The notes under the pieces were generated by a model. The model had not been told where the DNA came from. It saw only the letters and a list, made by a program, of their open reading frames with translations, and ran no database searches. A DNA stretch of 42,875 bases from an uncultured Sphingobacteriales bacterium. GTDB taxonomy: Bacteria; Bacteroidota; Bacteroidia; Chitinophagales; Chitinophagaceae. Position numbers and translations under genes: made by a program. How positions within the stretch are numbered: the first letter of the stretch is position 1; each line of letters starts with the position of its first letter. Below are positions 9,334 through 17,739 of this stretch, piece by piece. The stretch is from contig CALKHN010000060.1 in assembly GCA_937991535.1 (NCBI GenBank), forward strand, positions 1 to 42,875, in the 5' to 3' direction.

Positions 9334-11550
9334 TTAAGGATTATTCCGATGAGTGAGCTTATTAATCATCTCTACTTTATTAGAGGTTCCCGTCTTCTCA
9401 AATATGTTTTGAATATGTGTTGTTACAGTCCTTTCAGATATAAATAACTCTTTTGCTACCTCTTTGTATTTAGCTCCCTTAATTATAAGCTCGGCTATTT
9501 CTATTTCCCTGGTGGTAAGGTTATACAGTTTGCAATTATGCTCAAATTTATTTGACAGTTTCGATTCTTCAGGTGCGGTATTTGAATTATTAAGTCTTTT
9601 CAAATTAGATATTGATGAGCTTATGATTGCCTTCTTTTGCTTATCAATGTTGCTCAGAACCGTTTCGATCTTTTGGCTGACTTCTTCAAATGAAAAGGGC
9701 TTTGGAATAAAATCAATAGCGCCCAAACGCAAGCCTTTAAGCTTGTCCGTGGGAGTAGATTTGGCAGTTAAAAATATTATGGGGATATGATGGTAAGCAT
9801 CTTGCTCCGAAATCGCCTTTGCAAAAGCAAACCCATCCATTCTATCCATCATAATATCTGATAGAATTAAGTCTGGTATAACAGGCAATTCCTGTAATTT
9901 TTTTAACGCCTCCGCTCCATTTAAGGAGCAGAAAATATTGTATTTACTGCTTAACCTTTTTGAGAGGAATTTAAGCATGGCTGTATTATCTTCGATGAGC
10001 AGTATAGATTGTCGTCCTGCTAAATATGGTGTATCAGCAATCTCGAAATGTTCCACGTTGTAATAGAGCGATTGCTTTTGAATTGGATGAGCCACACTAA
10101 CATCCTTTTCTGTAGGAATATACTGTTTAAAAATTATGCTAATCTCCGTTCCAGGATATTGGTTTGGATTACTGTCAATTTGTAACCGACCTCCTAAACT
10201 ATCCACCACCTTTTTTACTATCGGTAATCCAAGCCCCATACCTTGCAATCCAGTTTTCTTATGGTTAATTTGAAAATAGGGTTCAAAAATTTTCTTTTGA
10301 AGCTCTGGAGGAATACCAATACCTGTGTCCTTAACTGAAAGGAAAGTTTCATCTCCAACGGTTTTCAATGTGATTTCTATTTTATCTCCCGAATTAGAAA
10401 ATTTAATAGCATTTTCAATCAGGTTATTGACAATCCGGTCTATAGCGTTAGGGTCTGCTTTGATAAAAACGTTTTCTTGAATGTTCTTATGGCATTTAAT
10501 AATTTGTTTTTCGCAGTAATATTCAAATAGTACTAAACTGCTCTTAACAATTTCACTAAAATTTGATATTTGGTTATGGTTATACACATCAATTCCCTTT
10601 GCAAACCTTTCAATGTCAAACAAACTCATTACGTCTCTTGTAAGTTTGTCTATACCACCTTTAATAATAGCTAATTCTTCTACTGATCCATACTTGTTTA
10701 TATATTCTTCCAAATAATTGTTTACTAAAGTCAATGGAGTTTTCGTTTCGTGCACCAGATTAATAAAATTGTTTGTCTTTTGTTCGCTAATCTTTTCAAG
10801 CTCTCTTGTCCTTTTATCTACCTCGTTTTGTAAGTTGGCATTCCAGTTCAAAAGCTTTCTTTCAGAATCAATGAGCCTTTGATGCTCTGTTCTTGTTTGC
10901 TTTATATGCCTAGATACCTGTAGTCCAAACAAAAGCAGAAAACCTGTATTAGTAATAGAGGCTTCTGCGGCCTGGCTTGAATCAAAGTAGGTAATTATAG
11001 GTAAGCCAATCCAAGGAGTTATACTTAAAATTAATACGGTTATTTCTTCTTTAGATTCTTTACTATTAAAATCACTGCCGTATTTGTATTTAATTGCCTT
11101 CAACAGTGAATAAATAACCCATAGAGCGTACAATATGGGAAGGATAAGGATGTTTTTCGCTGTGTTGAGGTCGTTAGATCTTGCAAACAATGCTACAAAA
11201 AGAAAGTATGGCAAAATTAAAAATAGATAAACGCCTCTATAAGCATGAAATTTCATTTTTTCTAATCCAAAGGCTTTATAGATATAATAGGGGAAATAAC
11301 AAGGTGTAATAAAGCCTGTTGCATAAGCGATGGACGCCTGAATAAAAAAGGAACCAGGCAAATCAGGGTCAGGCAGCAAGCCACCCGTAATATTATAAGT
11401 AATTAGTAGGAAAATTAAAACAATATTTAGCAGGGTAGTTTTATCATCGGGTCTGGCCAGTTTATAGATCAGCAAATAGAATAAAATCACTACTTCAATA
11501 CTTACAAAAATGAAGGTGATTATATGCATTTGGGTACCATAGACTAACAT
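9334..11550 (-). CDS. Hybrid sensor histidine kinase / response regulator with LuxR-type HTH
   Basis: A 738-residue single-chain two-component system. Residues 1-213 contain several transmembrane helices (about seven). A coiled linker leads to HisKA with His267 in the HETKTP box. The HATPase follows (N box near 371-384, DTGIGIP near 408, GMGLGLP near 437). A receiver domain at 515-633 has Asp519/Glu520-type acidic residues, phospho-acceptor Asp565 in LSDIMMD and Lys617. The C-terminal LuxR/GerE HTH spans about 676-733. One membrane protein thus contains sensor and DNA-binding output. The start lies 7 bases after the GNAT gene, so the two are probably co-transcribed. Signal and targets are unknown; control of the element or its cargo is inference. 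Confidence 0.88.
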   Translation of the reverse strand: MLVYGTQMHIITFIFVSIEVVILFYLLIYKLARPDDKTTLLNIVLIFLLITYNITGGLLPDPDLPGSFFIQASIAYATGFITPCYFPYYIYKAFGLEKMKFHAYRGVYLFLILPYFLFVALFARSNDLNTAKNILILPILYALWVIYSLLKAIKYKYGSDFNSKESKEEITVLILSITPWIGLPIITYFDSSQAAEASITNTGFLLLFGLQVSRHIKQTRTEHQRLIDSERKLLNWNANLQNEVDKRTRELEKISEQKTNNFINLVHETKTPLTLVNNYLEEYINKYGSVEELAIIKGGIDKLTRDVMSLFDIERFAKGIDVYNHNQISNFSEIVKSSLVLFEYYCEKQIIKCHKNIQENVFIKADPNAIDRIVNNLIENAIKFSNSGDKIEITLKTVGDETFLSVKDTGIGIPPELQKKIFEPYFQINHKKTGLQGMGLGLPIVKKVVDSLGGRLQIDSNPNQYPGTEISIIFKQYIPTEKDVSVAHPIQKQSLYYNVEHFEIADTPYLAGRQSILLIEDNTAMLKFLSKRLSSKYNIFCSLNGAEALKKLQELPVIPDLILSDIMMDRMDGFAFAKAISEQDAYHHIPIIFLTAKSTPTDKLKGLRLGAIDFIPKPFSFEEVSQKIETVLSNIDKQKKAIISSSISNLKRLNNSNTAPEESKLSNKFEHNCKLYNLTTREIEIAELIIKGAKYKEVAKELFISERTVTTHIQNIFEKTGTSNKVEMINKLTHRNNP

Positions 11551-11557
11551 GAGCAGA

Positions 11558-12136
11558 CTATTTAACTAATTCTCTTTTTAAAAAAAACAGTTTATAGGTT
11601 AAATCAAGTTCATTGTATATCTGAAAGCCAAATTTCTTATACCAAGGTAGGTTCTTCAATGTAGAAGTTTCCAGATAAATAGGTCTTTCTTTATGCTTGC
11701 TGTCTTCAATAATTTCTTTAAGAAGATCACTTCCAATGCCTTCATTTTGATGCTCTGGATCAACACCAATAAACCATAAGTAATACATTAGTTCTTTTGA
11801 CTGTAACTGCTTGATCTTTGACTCGCGGGAGAGTGCTTTCTTGATGTTTTCTATGCCGATACAAGAAAATATCAGCTTTACGTCGAGTAATATTGATTTT
11901 AGCGTCGTCTTCTTTTTATCAGGATATAACACCAGTGCACATGCTTTCTTATCATCAGACAAAAAGACATCGCCAAACGAATGGCAGACTTCAAATGAGT
12001 AATCCATTAGAGCGCTGATCCTTTTAAGCCTTTTTTCATCCTGCTTTGCGATGTAATTGACACTTTGATTGTTTTCAAAAGATTTAGTAAGTATATCTAC
12101 TACTAAATACTTGTCATTGTAATCTGCCTTTCTCAT
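11558..12136 (-). CDS. GNAT family N-acetyltransferase
   Basis: 192 residues from the ATG at 12136; an upstream TTG at 12175 is a less likely start. The acetyl-CoA binding motif A is visible as GVDPEHQNEGIGSDLLKEI, preceded by the beta-4 strand YYLWFI and followed by ETSTLKNLPWYKKFGF, the usual end of a GNAT fold. The substrate cannot be read from the sequence. It lies immediately upstream of the hybrid kinase gene on the same strand, so a functional link or simple co-transcription is likely. Confidence 0.8.
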   Translation of the reverse strand: MRKADYNDKYLVVDILTKSFENNQSVNYIAKQDEKRLKRISALMDYSFEVCHSFGDVFLSDDKKACALVLYPDKKKTTLKSILLDVKLIFSCIGIENIKKALSRESKIKQLQSKELMYYLWFIGVDPEHQNEGIGSDLLKEIIEDSKHKERPIYLETSTLKNLPWYKKFGFQIYNELDLTYKLFFLKRELVK

Positions 12137-12419
12137 AAATTGTTTATTATTTATTACTTCAAATACAACTTTCAAAGCCTCTTCTGTTCGATCTCCAAAA
12201 ATATTATCCCAGTTAATGAACTGATCTATAACAATATCATCAAATAAAAGTCTAAGCTAATTTTAAAGCAATATATTAGAATCAATAACCAAAACGTAAC
12301 CATACGACTTTTCTCTTAGGTACTCATTTGGGTATACCTGTAATTTCTTTTTGAAATAACTTTTTGCATCTGTGGTGACTTTAATTTAGTGCAGAATCAT
12401 GCAAGCAATTGTATTTCCT

Positions 12420-12740
12420 TCAACTTCTTTTTAGATTTGAAAAGTCAAGGAGAGCATAGAAGGCATTTGCAAGCCTCTCAATCATATTGGCATTGGTAAG
12501 CAATAAGGTGAGGTTGGAAATTGTCTATCTGTTCAAAGAAGAAAAATAGCTTTACCCTGCGACCTTGTCGATATCTTAGGCATGACCATTCCCACAGTTT
12601 CACAACATTTACGAGAAAATAGTAATAAAGATGGCAACATTTTAAAAACTCTAAACGGAAGTCAGACGATATACTAATTGTATACACAAGAGAGCCTGAA
12701 AATGTTAAAACTATTTTTTCAAGCACATTGAACAGCAAAC
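12420..12740 (+). pseudogene. Decayed ArsR-family regulator of the duplicated mercury module
   Basis: Pieced together across frames, this stretch reads AFASLSIILALVSNKVRLE, IVYLFKEEK-stop, then CDLVDILGMTIPTVSQHLRE. It aligns residue by residue with the intact ArsR regulator at 20942-21316 (IAQLTKIMSLAGNDVRLK, ILYLLEQE, CDLSDILQMTIPAVSQHLR). At least one frameshift lies between EEK and CDL, and a stop follows QTIY. The homology is read directly from the sequence. It is followed in order by decayed merTP and GDCCVxC genes, exactly as in the intact module. The left boundary is approximate. Confidence 0.8.
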
Positions 12741-12769
12741 GTTGAAACTAGAAACAGTATGATACCTTT

Positions 12770-13425
12770 CAAACATCAAGCACATTCACCAGTGTAGGCA
12801 TTTTATCAGCCATTGCAGCTTCGCTTTGTTCATTACTCCTGTATTTGTTCTTATTGCAGATAGCAGCAAGGCTGCCAACTTTTCATGGATCAAGTTGGTG
12901 CGTCCTTGTTTAATCGGTTTTCCATAGCTGTACTTGCCTTTGCTTGGTATCTTAAACTAAAACCTACTAAGCAAACGACGTCAATCGAAATTGTGAAAGA
13001 ACAAAGAAGGCTTCATTCCTTCAGCCAAAAACATTTCTTTGCATTGTTACGGTCATTGCTGTTCTAATGATAGCATTCAAGTTCTATGCAAAAAAGCTTT
13101 ATCCTAGGACAAAGGTGCAGACAGCAGCACTTGCTGTGGATGACAAACAATCGATAAAATAACTATACAAGAAATGACGTGCGAAGGTTCCGAAGAACAT
13201 GTAAACTACCAACTTTCAAAACTAAGTAGCGTACTCGTTAATAAAACTGTTTAAGCAACAAAGAGCAGCTTGGTAACTTTCAATAAATCCAAAGTTGATG
13301 TAAAAACCATAGAAGCAGCTATTAAGAAAACGGACTACACAGTCAAAAGCCATGAAGTAATGAATAGCGGTTCAGCAACAAAAACCATCAACCAGAAAGA
13401 GTGTAATAGTTCATCTAAATCTTGA
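12770..13425 (+). pseudogene. merTP: Decayed merTP (mercuric transport fusion)
   Basis: In mixed frames the MerT part reads ITPVFVLIADSSKAANF and VRPCLIGF, matching ITPLIALVAGASGAASAL and FRPYLIGM of the intact MerTP. LAFAWYLKLKPTKQT then matches LVFAWVQSFSTPKTA. From about 13155 the MerP domain runs in one frame (ITIQEMTCEGSEEHVNYQL ... AAIKKTDYTVKSHE) with one internal TAA after NKTV. The second metal-binding Cys of the CxxC motif is Ser here. Frameshifts, stops and loss of a ligand show that it is non-functional. Boundaries are approximate; the MerP frame ends at the TGA at 13423-13425. Confidence 0.85.
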
Positions 13426-13431
13426 TGTGAA

Positions 13432-13661
13432 AAGGTAGAATAATTATAGAGAAATCTGTAATCCCGCAGTCAATCATCACTTGCCCCAACTGTGGTTTTC
13501 ATAAAAAAGAAACCGTGCCTACGGATGCTTGTTAGTACTTCTATAAATTCACTAATTGCGAAGCCATACTAAGACCAAGGCAGGGTGATTGTTGTGTATT
13601 TTGCAGCTATGGTTCCGTTAAATGTCTACCTATTCAAATGAACAAATCCTGTTGTGCGTAG
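13432..13661 (+). pseudogene. Decayed GDCCVxC-motif protein
   Basis: One frame reads KSVIPQSIITCPNCGF, then TDAC-stop-YFYK, then RQGDCCVFCSYGSVKCLP and NKSCCA. It matches the intact protein at 20123-20332 almost throughout. The start codon position holds a non-start codon, a TAG replaces the Gln codon of ACQYF, and the first Cys of the KCESC pair is Phe. There are no frameshifts, so decay of this gene looks recent or slow. It completes the regulator - merTP - GDCCVxC order of the decayed module. Confidence 0.85.
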
Positions 13662-13667
13662 CACAAC
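13651..13667. terminator. Hairpin at the end of the decayed module, possible terminator
   Basis: GTTGTGC and GCACAAC form a perfect 7-bp stem with a 3-base loop, spanning the stop codon of the decayed GDCCVxC gene. No long T-run follows. It lies between this pseudogene and the converging arsN-like gene, so it may have served as a terminator. The intact copy has no such hairpin. Confidence 0.35.
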
Positions 13668-13744
13668 AATTAGAATCTCTTATCATTATTCTTATTAGGG
13701 GAGTAGAAATACGTTTGGCTTTTCCCCTTTGATTGTCTTTACAA

Positions 13745-14257
13745 CTATACACCAACAACGTTGCTTCTTCTTTCCAACAACACTGTGTTTCGCCACACAC
13801 CATTTTGTTGGGCAATTCTCTCCCGGTAGCCAATCTCCCGGAAACCAAATTTTTTTTGCAGAGCTATGCTCGCTTTATTTTCTGGGAAGGTGCTGGAATA
13901 TAGGCTCCAGATGCCGTTTCGCTCACTACTTGACACCAAGGTTTCCATCAGTAAATTGCCGATGCCTTTTCTGCTAAACTCCGGATCAACATAAATACTT
14001 AATTCGCAAACGCCTTTATAACACTCTCTTGAGGAGGTAGGCGAAAGGGCAACCCAGCCAACTACCTTATTATTGGCTATCGCAACAAAACGGCTATGCG
14101 GCAAATGTCGTTGATCCCAATGCTCCCAAGAAGCAGGAGCCGAAGTTTGGAAAGTAGCACTGCAGGTGGCAATTCCTTTCTCATATATCACCTTTACCGC
14201 CTCCCAATCCGCAGGCACCATCTCTATAATTTTAATGGAATCTTTCTCTTGTTTCAA
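13745..14257 (-). CDS. arsN: ArsN-like GNAT N-acetyltransferase
   Basis: 170 residues of the phosphinothricin-acetyltransferase type. Visible motifs are CSATFQT, SWEHWDQRHLPHSR, motif A with YVDPEFSRKGIGNLLME, and the C-terminal FPENKASIALQKKFGFREIG. Family members next to arsR and arsenic exporters (ArsN1) acetylate arsinothricin; the reaction here is inferred from that context. The gene is divergent from arsR with a 66-base gap. A -7 element TATTTTTG on its own strand lies at about 14279-14286, just upstream of the arsR operator, so both genes may answer to the same repressor. Confidence 0.75.
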   Translation of the reverse strand: MKQEKDSIKIIEMVPADWEAVKVIYEKGIATCSATFQTSAPASWEHWDQRHLPHSRFVAIANNKVVGWVALSPTSSRECYKGVCELSIYVDPEFSRKGIGNLLMETLVSSSERNGIWSLYSSTFPENKASIALQKKFGFREIGYRERIAQQNGVWRNTVLLERRSNVVGV

Positions 14258-14304
14258 GTCTAATTATAAAGTTTTCATCAAAAATACTTTGTTTCATTCT
14301 ATTA

Positions 14305-14322
14305 TCGTAATATTGCAATAGA
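14305..14322. promoter_or_regulatory. Probable ArsR operator 1
   Basis: TATCGTAATATTGCAATA ends two bases before the arsR start codon. It is an imperfect 18-bp palindrome centred on AAT/ATT and differs by one base from the copy in front of the DUF6428 gene. Its position fits autorepression of arsR, and possibly control of the divergent arsN-like gene. Confidence 0.7.
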
Positions 14323-14323
14323 T

Positions 14324-14653
14324 ATGGGTATTACTAAATCAGAAATATTTACCGATAAGCAAAATAAGATGGCTACCGTGCTCAAGGCACTGGCCCATCC
14401 GGCACGTATTGCCATTATAGAATACCTCATCAATTCCAAATCCTGTATTTGCGGCGATCTGGTGGAGGAACTGGGACTAGCGCAAGCGACCATTTCGCAA
14501 CACCTGAAGGAACTCAAAACAGCAGGTCTTATTAAAGGAACGGTTGATGGCGCCAGTGTATGCTACTGTATTGATGAAAAGGTTTGGAAACAAACCCAGG
14601 AACAAATGCAGAAGTTCTTTGTCTCTTATGAGTTGAAGAACAATTGTTGTTGA
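14324..14653 (+). CDS. arsR: ArsR family arsenic-responsive repressor
   Basis: 109 residues with an ArsR/SmtB winged helix: LKALAHPARIAIIEYL, then recognition helix AQATISQHLKELK, then the wing GLIKGTVDGASVCYCI. Cys41 and Cys43 in SCICGDL sit at the ArsR alpha-3 metal site, and two more Cys end the protein (NNCC), so trivalent arsenic binding is plausible. It leads a plus-strand run through DUF6428, a small membrane peptide and Acr3. A palindromic operator lies directly in front of it and a second after it, so it likely represses itself and the exporter genes until arsenite binds. Confidence 0.9.
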   Translation: MGITKSEIFTDKQNKMATVLKALAHPARIAIIEYLINSKSCICGDLVEELGLAQATISQHLKELKTAGLIKGTVDGASVCYCIDEKVWKQTQEQMQKFFVSYELKNNCC

Positions 14654-14670
14654 TTTTTTTTTATCATTTA

Positions 14671-14688
14671 TATCGCAATATTGCAATA
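14671..14688. promoter_or_regulatory. Probable ArsR operator 2
   Basis: TATCGCAATATTGCAATA is an 18-bp near-perfect palindrome (core GCAATATTGC) in the 59-base gap between arsR and the DUF6428 gene. It repeats the site in front of arsR with one change. It suggests a second ArsR-controlled promoter for the downstream genes. Confidence 0.7.
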
Positions 14689-14712
14689 AGCCAATTACTA
14701 AAAAGAATAAAC

Positions 14713-15174
14713 ATGAAACTATCACAAGTAAAAAAGTTGTTGACCACAGTTGAAGGCGTAAGTTTCGAATTGCCAGATGGTACTGTGGTTCCGGAACATT
14801 TCCACGTAACCGAGGTAGGTGTCGTTACCAAACATTTTATTGATTGTGGTGGCACCGTCAGAACCGAGAAGAAAGCAAACTTCCAGCTTTGGGATGCCAA
14901 TGATTACGAGCACCGTTTAAAGCCGCAGAAATTAGCCAATATCATCTCTCTTTCTGAAAGGATCCTAGGCATGGAAGATCTGGAAATAGAGGTAGAGTAC
15001 CAGGGAGATACCATCGGCAAGTACGACCTTGACTTCAACGGTGAGAACTTCGTTTTAACAGCAAAGCAAACAGCTTGCCTTGCCAATGATAAATGCGGTG
15101 TTCCTGCCGATAAAATGAAAGTAGCGCAAACACAGGCAGCAGCATCCTGCACTCCGGGTGGTGGTTGTTGTTAA
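14713..15174 (+). CDS. DUF6428 family protein
   Basis: 153 residues from the ATG at 14713, which begins MKLSQVKKLLTT; upstream in-frame codons run through the operator and are not likely to be translated. The segments ELPDGTVVPEHFHVTEVG and KHFIDCGGTVR fit DUF6428, which I know as a frequent companion of arsR in Bacteroidota. The C-terminus is cysteine-rich (CLANDKCGVP, SCTPGGGCC), which could bind As(III); that is inference. It is soluble, with no signal peptide. Its molecular function is not established. Confidence 0.8.
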   Translation: MKLSQVKKLLTTVEGVSFELPDGTVVPEHFHVTEVGVVTKHFIDCGGTVRTEKKANFQLWDANDYEHRLKPQKLANIISLSERILGMEDLEIEVEYQGDTIGKYDLDFNGENFVLTAKQTACLANDKCGVPADKMKVAQTQAAASCTPGGGCC

Positions 15175-15194
15175 TCCTGTTAAAAGGTATTGAA

Positions 15195-15311
15195 ATGATC
15201 TATTATTATGATATAAAAAAGATGCTTTTTGGCTTTGCCATAGTTTTAGGGGCCTTGAGCTTGTACATAATACTAGGGAGCCTTTTGTATCATTTAGTTA
15301 ATGGAATCTAA
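15195..15311 (+). CDS. 38-aa single-pass membrane peptide
   Basis: A short frame begins MIYYYDIKKMLFGF, runs through one hydrophobic helix (about residues 10-34) and ends YHLVNGI. It lies between the DUF6428 gene (20-base gap) and acr3 (58-base gap) on the same strand, so it is positioned as part of the ars operon. It has a positively charged cytoplasmic start and one clear transmembrane stretch. I do not recognise a family. It may be an accessory subunit of Acr3, or a chance frame. Confidence 0.45.
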   Translation: MIYYYDIKKMLFGFAIVLGALSLYIILGSLLYHLVNGI

Positions 15312-15369
15312 AATAAGGTGCAGATTAGTATGCTAGTCTGGAAATCTTTTAAACAATATATTTTTTATA

Positions 15370-16458
15370 ATGAGTGCGAATAACTGTGCACCGACGAACG
15401 AAAGAAAGCGTTTAAGTTTTTTAGACAGGTATTTAACCCTTTGGATATTTTTGGCAATGGGCGTAGGTGTAGCCATTGGTTACTTTTTCCCATCCTCGTC
15501 AACCTTCATCAATTCCTTTTCTTCCGGTACAACCAATATTCCTTTAGCAGTAGGGCTGATCCTGATGATGTACCCGCCATTTGCAAAAGTGCGCTATGAA
15601 AAGCTCAAGGAAGTTTTCCGGAATACCAAGGTGCTGGGTATGTCCTTGCTTCTCAATTGGGTGATAGGCCCTGTTCTGATGTTCATTCTTGCCGTTGTGT
15701 TCCTACATGGCTATCCTGAGTATATGGTTGGTCTTATCCTGATTGGCCTGGCCCGATGCATTGCAATGGTCATTGTGTGGAATGAGTTAGCAGAAGGTAG
15801 CCGGGAATATGCAGCAGGGCTGGTAGCCTTAAACAGCATCTTCCAGGTATTATTATATAGTATATATGCTTATGTCTTCATCACGGTATTGCCGCCCTTG
15901 TTTGGCATCACAGGAGCAGAAGTGAACATCACCATTGGCCAAATTGCAGAAAGCGTTGCTATTTATTTGGGTATTCCCTTCGCGGCGGGTGTGCTCACAC
16001 GGGTGCTGCTTAAAAAAGCAAAAGGAGAAGAGTGGTATCAGCAGAAAGTAATTCCTTTTATCTCACCCATAACACTGATAGCCCTGCTCTTTACCATTGT
16101 TGTCATGTTCAGCCTGAAAGGTGAACTCATTGTACAAATACCTTTTGACGTGGTCAGGATCGCCATTCCACTTGTGATTTATTTTGCTATTATGTTCCTT
16201 GTCAGCTTCATGTTGAGTAAAAAAATGGGAGCTGATTATTCCACCAACGCTTCAATAGCCTTTACGGCTGCGGGAAACAATTTTGAACTGGCAATTGCCG
16301 TCGCCATTGGTGTATTCGGCATCAATAGTGGTCAGGCATTTGCCGGTGTCATTGGTCCTTTGGTGGAAGTACCTGCACTTATTGCACTGGTGAATGTGGC
16401 TTTTTGGCTCAGAAGGAAATACTATACAAAGAAAACCCCGGTATATGGAAATGCATAA
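15370..16458 (+). CDS. acr3: Acr3 family arsenite efflux permease
   Basis: 362 residues with about ten transmembrane helices, the usual size of Acr3. The N-terminus has RLSFLDRYLTLWIF and GVGVAIGYFFP. The family's conserved cysteine lies in LARCIAMVIVWNELA, and later conserved stretches include FTAAGNNFELAIAVAIG and GPLVEVPALIALV. Acr3 exports arsenite across the inner membrane using the proton gradient. It is part of the arsR run, and its end overlaps the next small gene by 14 bases. No arsC lies beside it, which is unusual. Confidence 0.95.
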   Translation: MSANNCAPTNERKRLSFLDRYLTLWIFLAMGVGVAIGYFFPSSSTFINSFSSGTTNIPLAVGLILMMYPPFAKVRYEKLKEVFRNTKVLGMSLLLNWVIGPVLMFILAVVFLHGYPEYMVGLILIGLARCIAMVIVWNELAEGSREYAAGLVALNSIFQVLLYSIYAYVFITVLPPLFGITGAEVNITIGQIAESVAIYLGIPFAAGVLTRVLLKKAKGEEWYQQKVIPFISPITLIALLFTIVVMFSLKGELIVQIPFDVVRIAIPLVIYFAIMFLVSFMLSKKMGADYSTNASIAFTAAGNNFELAIAVAIGVFGINSGQAFAGVIGPLVEVPALIALVNVAFWLRRKYYTKKTPVYGNA

Positions 16459-16705
16459 ACCGTTCATCAGTTATGTAATTCAATCAGGCAACCAGCATGT
16501 ACAACATTCTGAAGTCGTCAACTTGCCTGCTCCGCGGGCGGCTATTTACACAGACAAGACTTCGAAGGAAGTTTTGAAAGGAAGTCTTGAAAAGTTAAAG
16601 ACATTACCTAAATCAAAAAAGCTAATTGTGCTTAACTATTCCAATATAATTAACGTAAACTATATAATAAAGCAATTTTCACGAAGAGGTATCGAAGTTT
16701 TTTAA
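16445..16705 (+). CDS. Small unknown protein between acr3 and pit
   Basis: 86 residues, starting at the ATG at 16445 (MEMHKPFISY) inside the end of acr3; a second ATG lies two codons later. The overlap implies translational coupling to Acr3. The sequence is soluble and basic, with no Cys motif. I do not recognise a family. Its position suggests an accessory role in the arsenic/phosphate cluster, but the sequence does not show what it does. Confidence 0.55.
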   Translation: MEMHKPFISYVIQSGNQHVQHSEVVNLPAPRAAIYTDKTSKEVLKGSLEKLKTLPKSKKLIVLNYSNIINVNYIIKQFSRRGIEVF

Positions 16706-16750
16706 GAGGCAATCAGAACTAACAGAAACGTAAGACTAATTTATAGTGTC

Positions 16751-17737
16751 ATGACACTACTTGTAATCGTTATATCATTAACACTGCTGTTTGATGTCAT
16801 CAATGGTTTTCACGATTCTGCCAATTCGATTGCCACCATTGTATCAACAAAGGTTTTGACCCCTTTACAAGCCGTAATATGGGCTGCCTTTTTCAACTTT
16901 ATTGCTTTTTTGATATTTGGGCTGCATGTTGCCAATACCATTGGAAAAGGTATCGTCCATCTCGATGTGGTTACACTTCAGGTGGTCATGGCTGGCGTCA
17001 TTGGTGCCATTATCTGGAATCTAATTACATGGTGGTTTGGCATACCTTCCAGTTCTTCTCATACGTTGATGGGTGGCTTTGTAGGCGCTGCAATAGCCCA
17101 CGCTGGGTTTGGTGTCATATTCTATTCTGAAGTTTTGAAAATCATGGCTTTCATTGTTCTGGCACCTTTTATTGGAATGTTTGTTTCCATGTTCCTTTCC
17201 GGGATTCTCCTGGTACTTTGCCGGAACTTTAGTTACGGCGGTGTTACCAAAACTTTTCGAAGACTTCAACTTTTCTCTGCGGCGGCCTATAGCCTTGGAC
17301 ATGGTGCAAATGACGCCCAAAAAGCAATGGGAATTATTTTCGTTACCCTCATTGCCGGAGGTGTATTGACCACCAATGATGCGATTCCTTTTTGGGTGGT
17401 GATTGCCTGTCATTCCGCTATGGCCATTGGTACACTTATGGGCGGTTGGAGGATCGTAAAAACAATGGGATCCAAAATCACGCATTTAAGTCCTTTTGAA
17501 GGCTTTAGTGCAGAAACGGCAGGCGCCTTAACATTATACGCCACAAGTGCTCTGGGAATTCCTGTCAGTACGACCCATACCATAACTGGAGCCATCATTG
17601 GCGCCGGTGTTACAAAACGGTTAAGTGCGGTACGTTGGGGAGTGACAAGAAGCATAGTTATGGCCTGGATTATTACAATTCCTTTTACCGCCTTGTTATC
17701 CGCGTTCGTTTTCTATTTAACAACCCTAATATTTTAA
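16751..17737 (+). CDS. pit: PiT family inorganic phosphate transporter
   Basis: 328 residues with about ten transmembrane helices. The PiT signature GFHDSANSIATIVSTK lies near residue 19, and the second PHO4 half-repeat carries GHGANDAQKAMG and IPVSTTHTITGAIIGAG. It imports phosphate coupled to cations. In an arsenic cluster it may keep phosphate supply high against arsenate, although Pit carriers can also admit arsenate. It follows the small acr3-linked gene by 45 bases and runs directly into the metallophosphoesterase gene with a 2-base gap. Confidence 0.93.
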   Translation: MTLLVIVISLTLLFDVINGFHDSANSIATIVSTKVLTPLQAVIWAAFFNFIAFLIFGLHVANTIGKGIVHLDVVTLQVVMAGVIGAIIWNLITWWFGIPSSSSHTLMGGFVGAAIAHAGFGVIFYSEVLKIMAFIVLAPFIGMFVSMFLSGILLVLCRNFSYGGVTKTFRRLQLFSAAAYSLGHGANDAQKAMGIIFVTLIAGGVLTTNDAIPFWVVIACHSAMAIGTLMGGWRIVKTMGSKITHLSPFEGFSAETAGALTLYATSALGIPVSTTHTITGAIIGAGVTKRLSAVRWGVTRSIVMAWIITIPFTALLSAFVFYLTTLIF

Positions 17738-17739
17738 TT

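Noticed and set aside
12478..12738. Minus-strand 86-codon frame
   Set aside because: It is antisense to the decayed ArsR-like gene, which explains the region by clear homology on the plus strand.
12885..13067. Plus-strand 60-codon frame as an independent small gene
   Set aside because: Its codons include the decayed MerT stretch LAFAWYLKLKPTKQT, so it is a piece of the merTP pseudogene.
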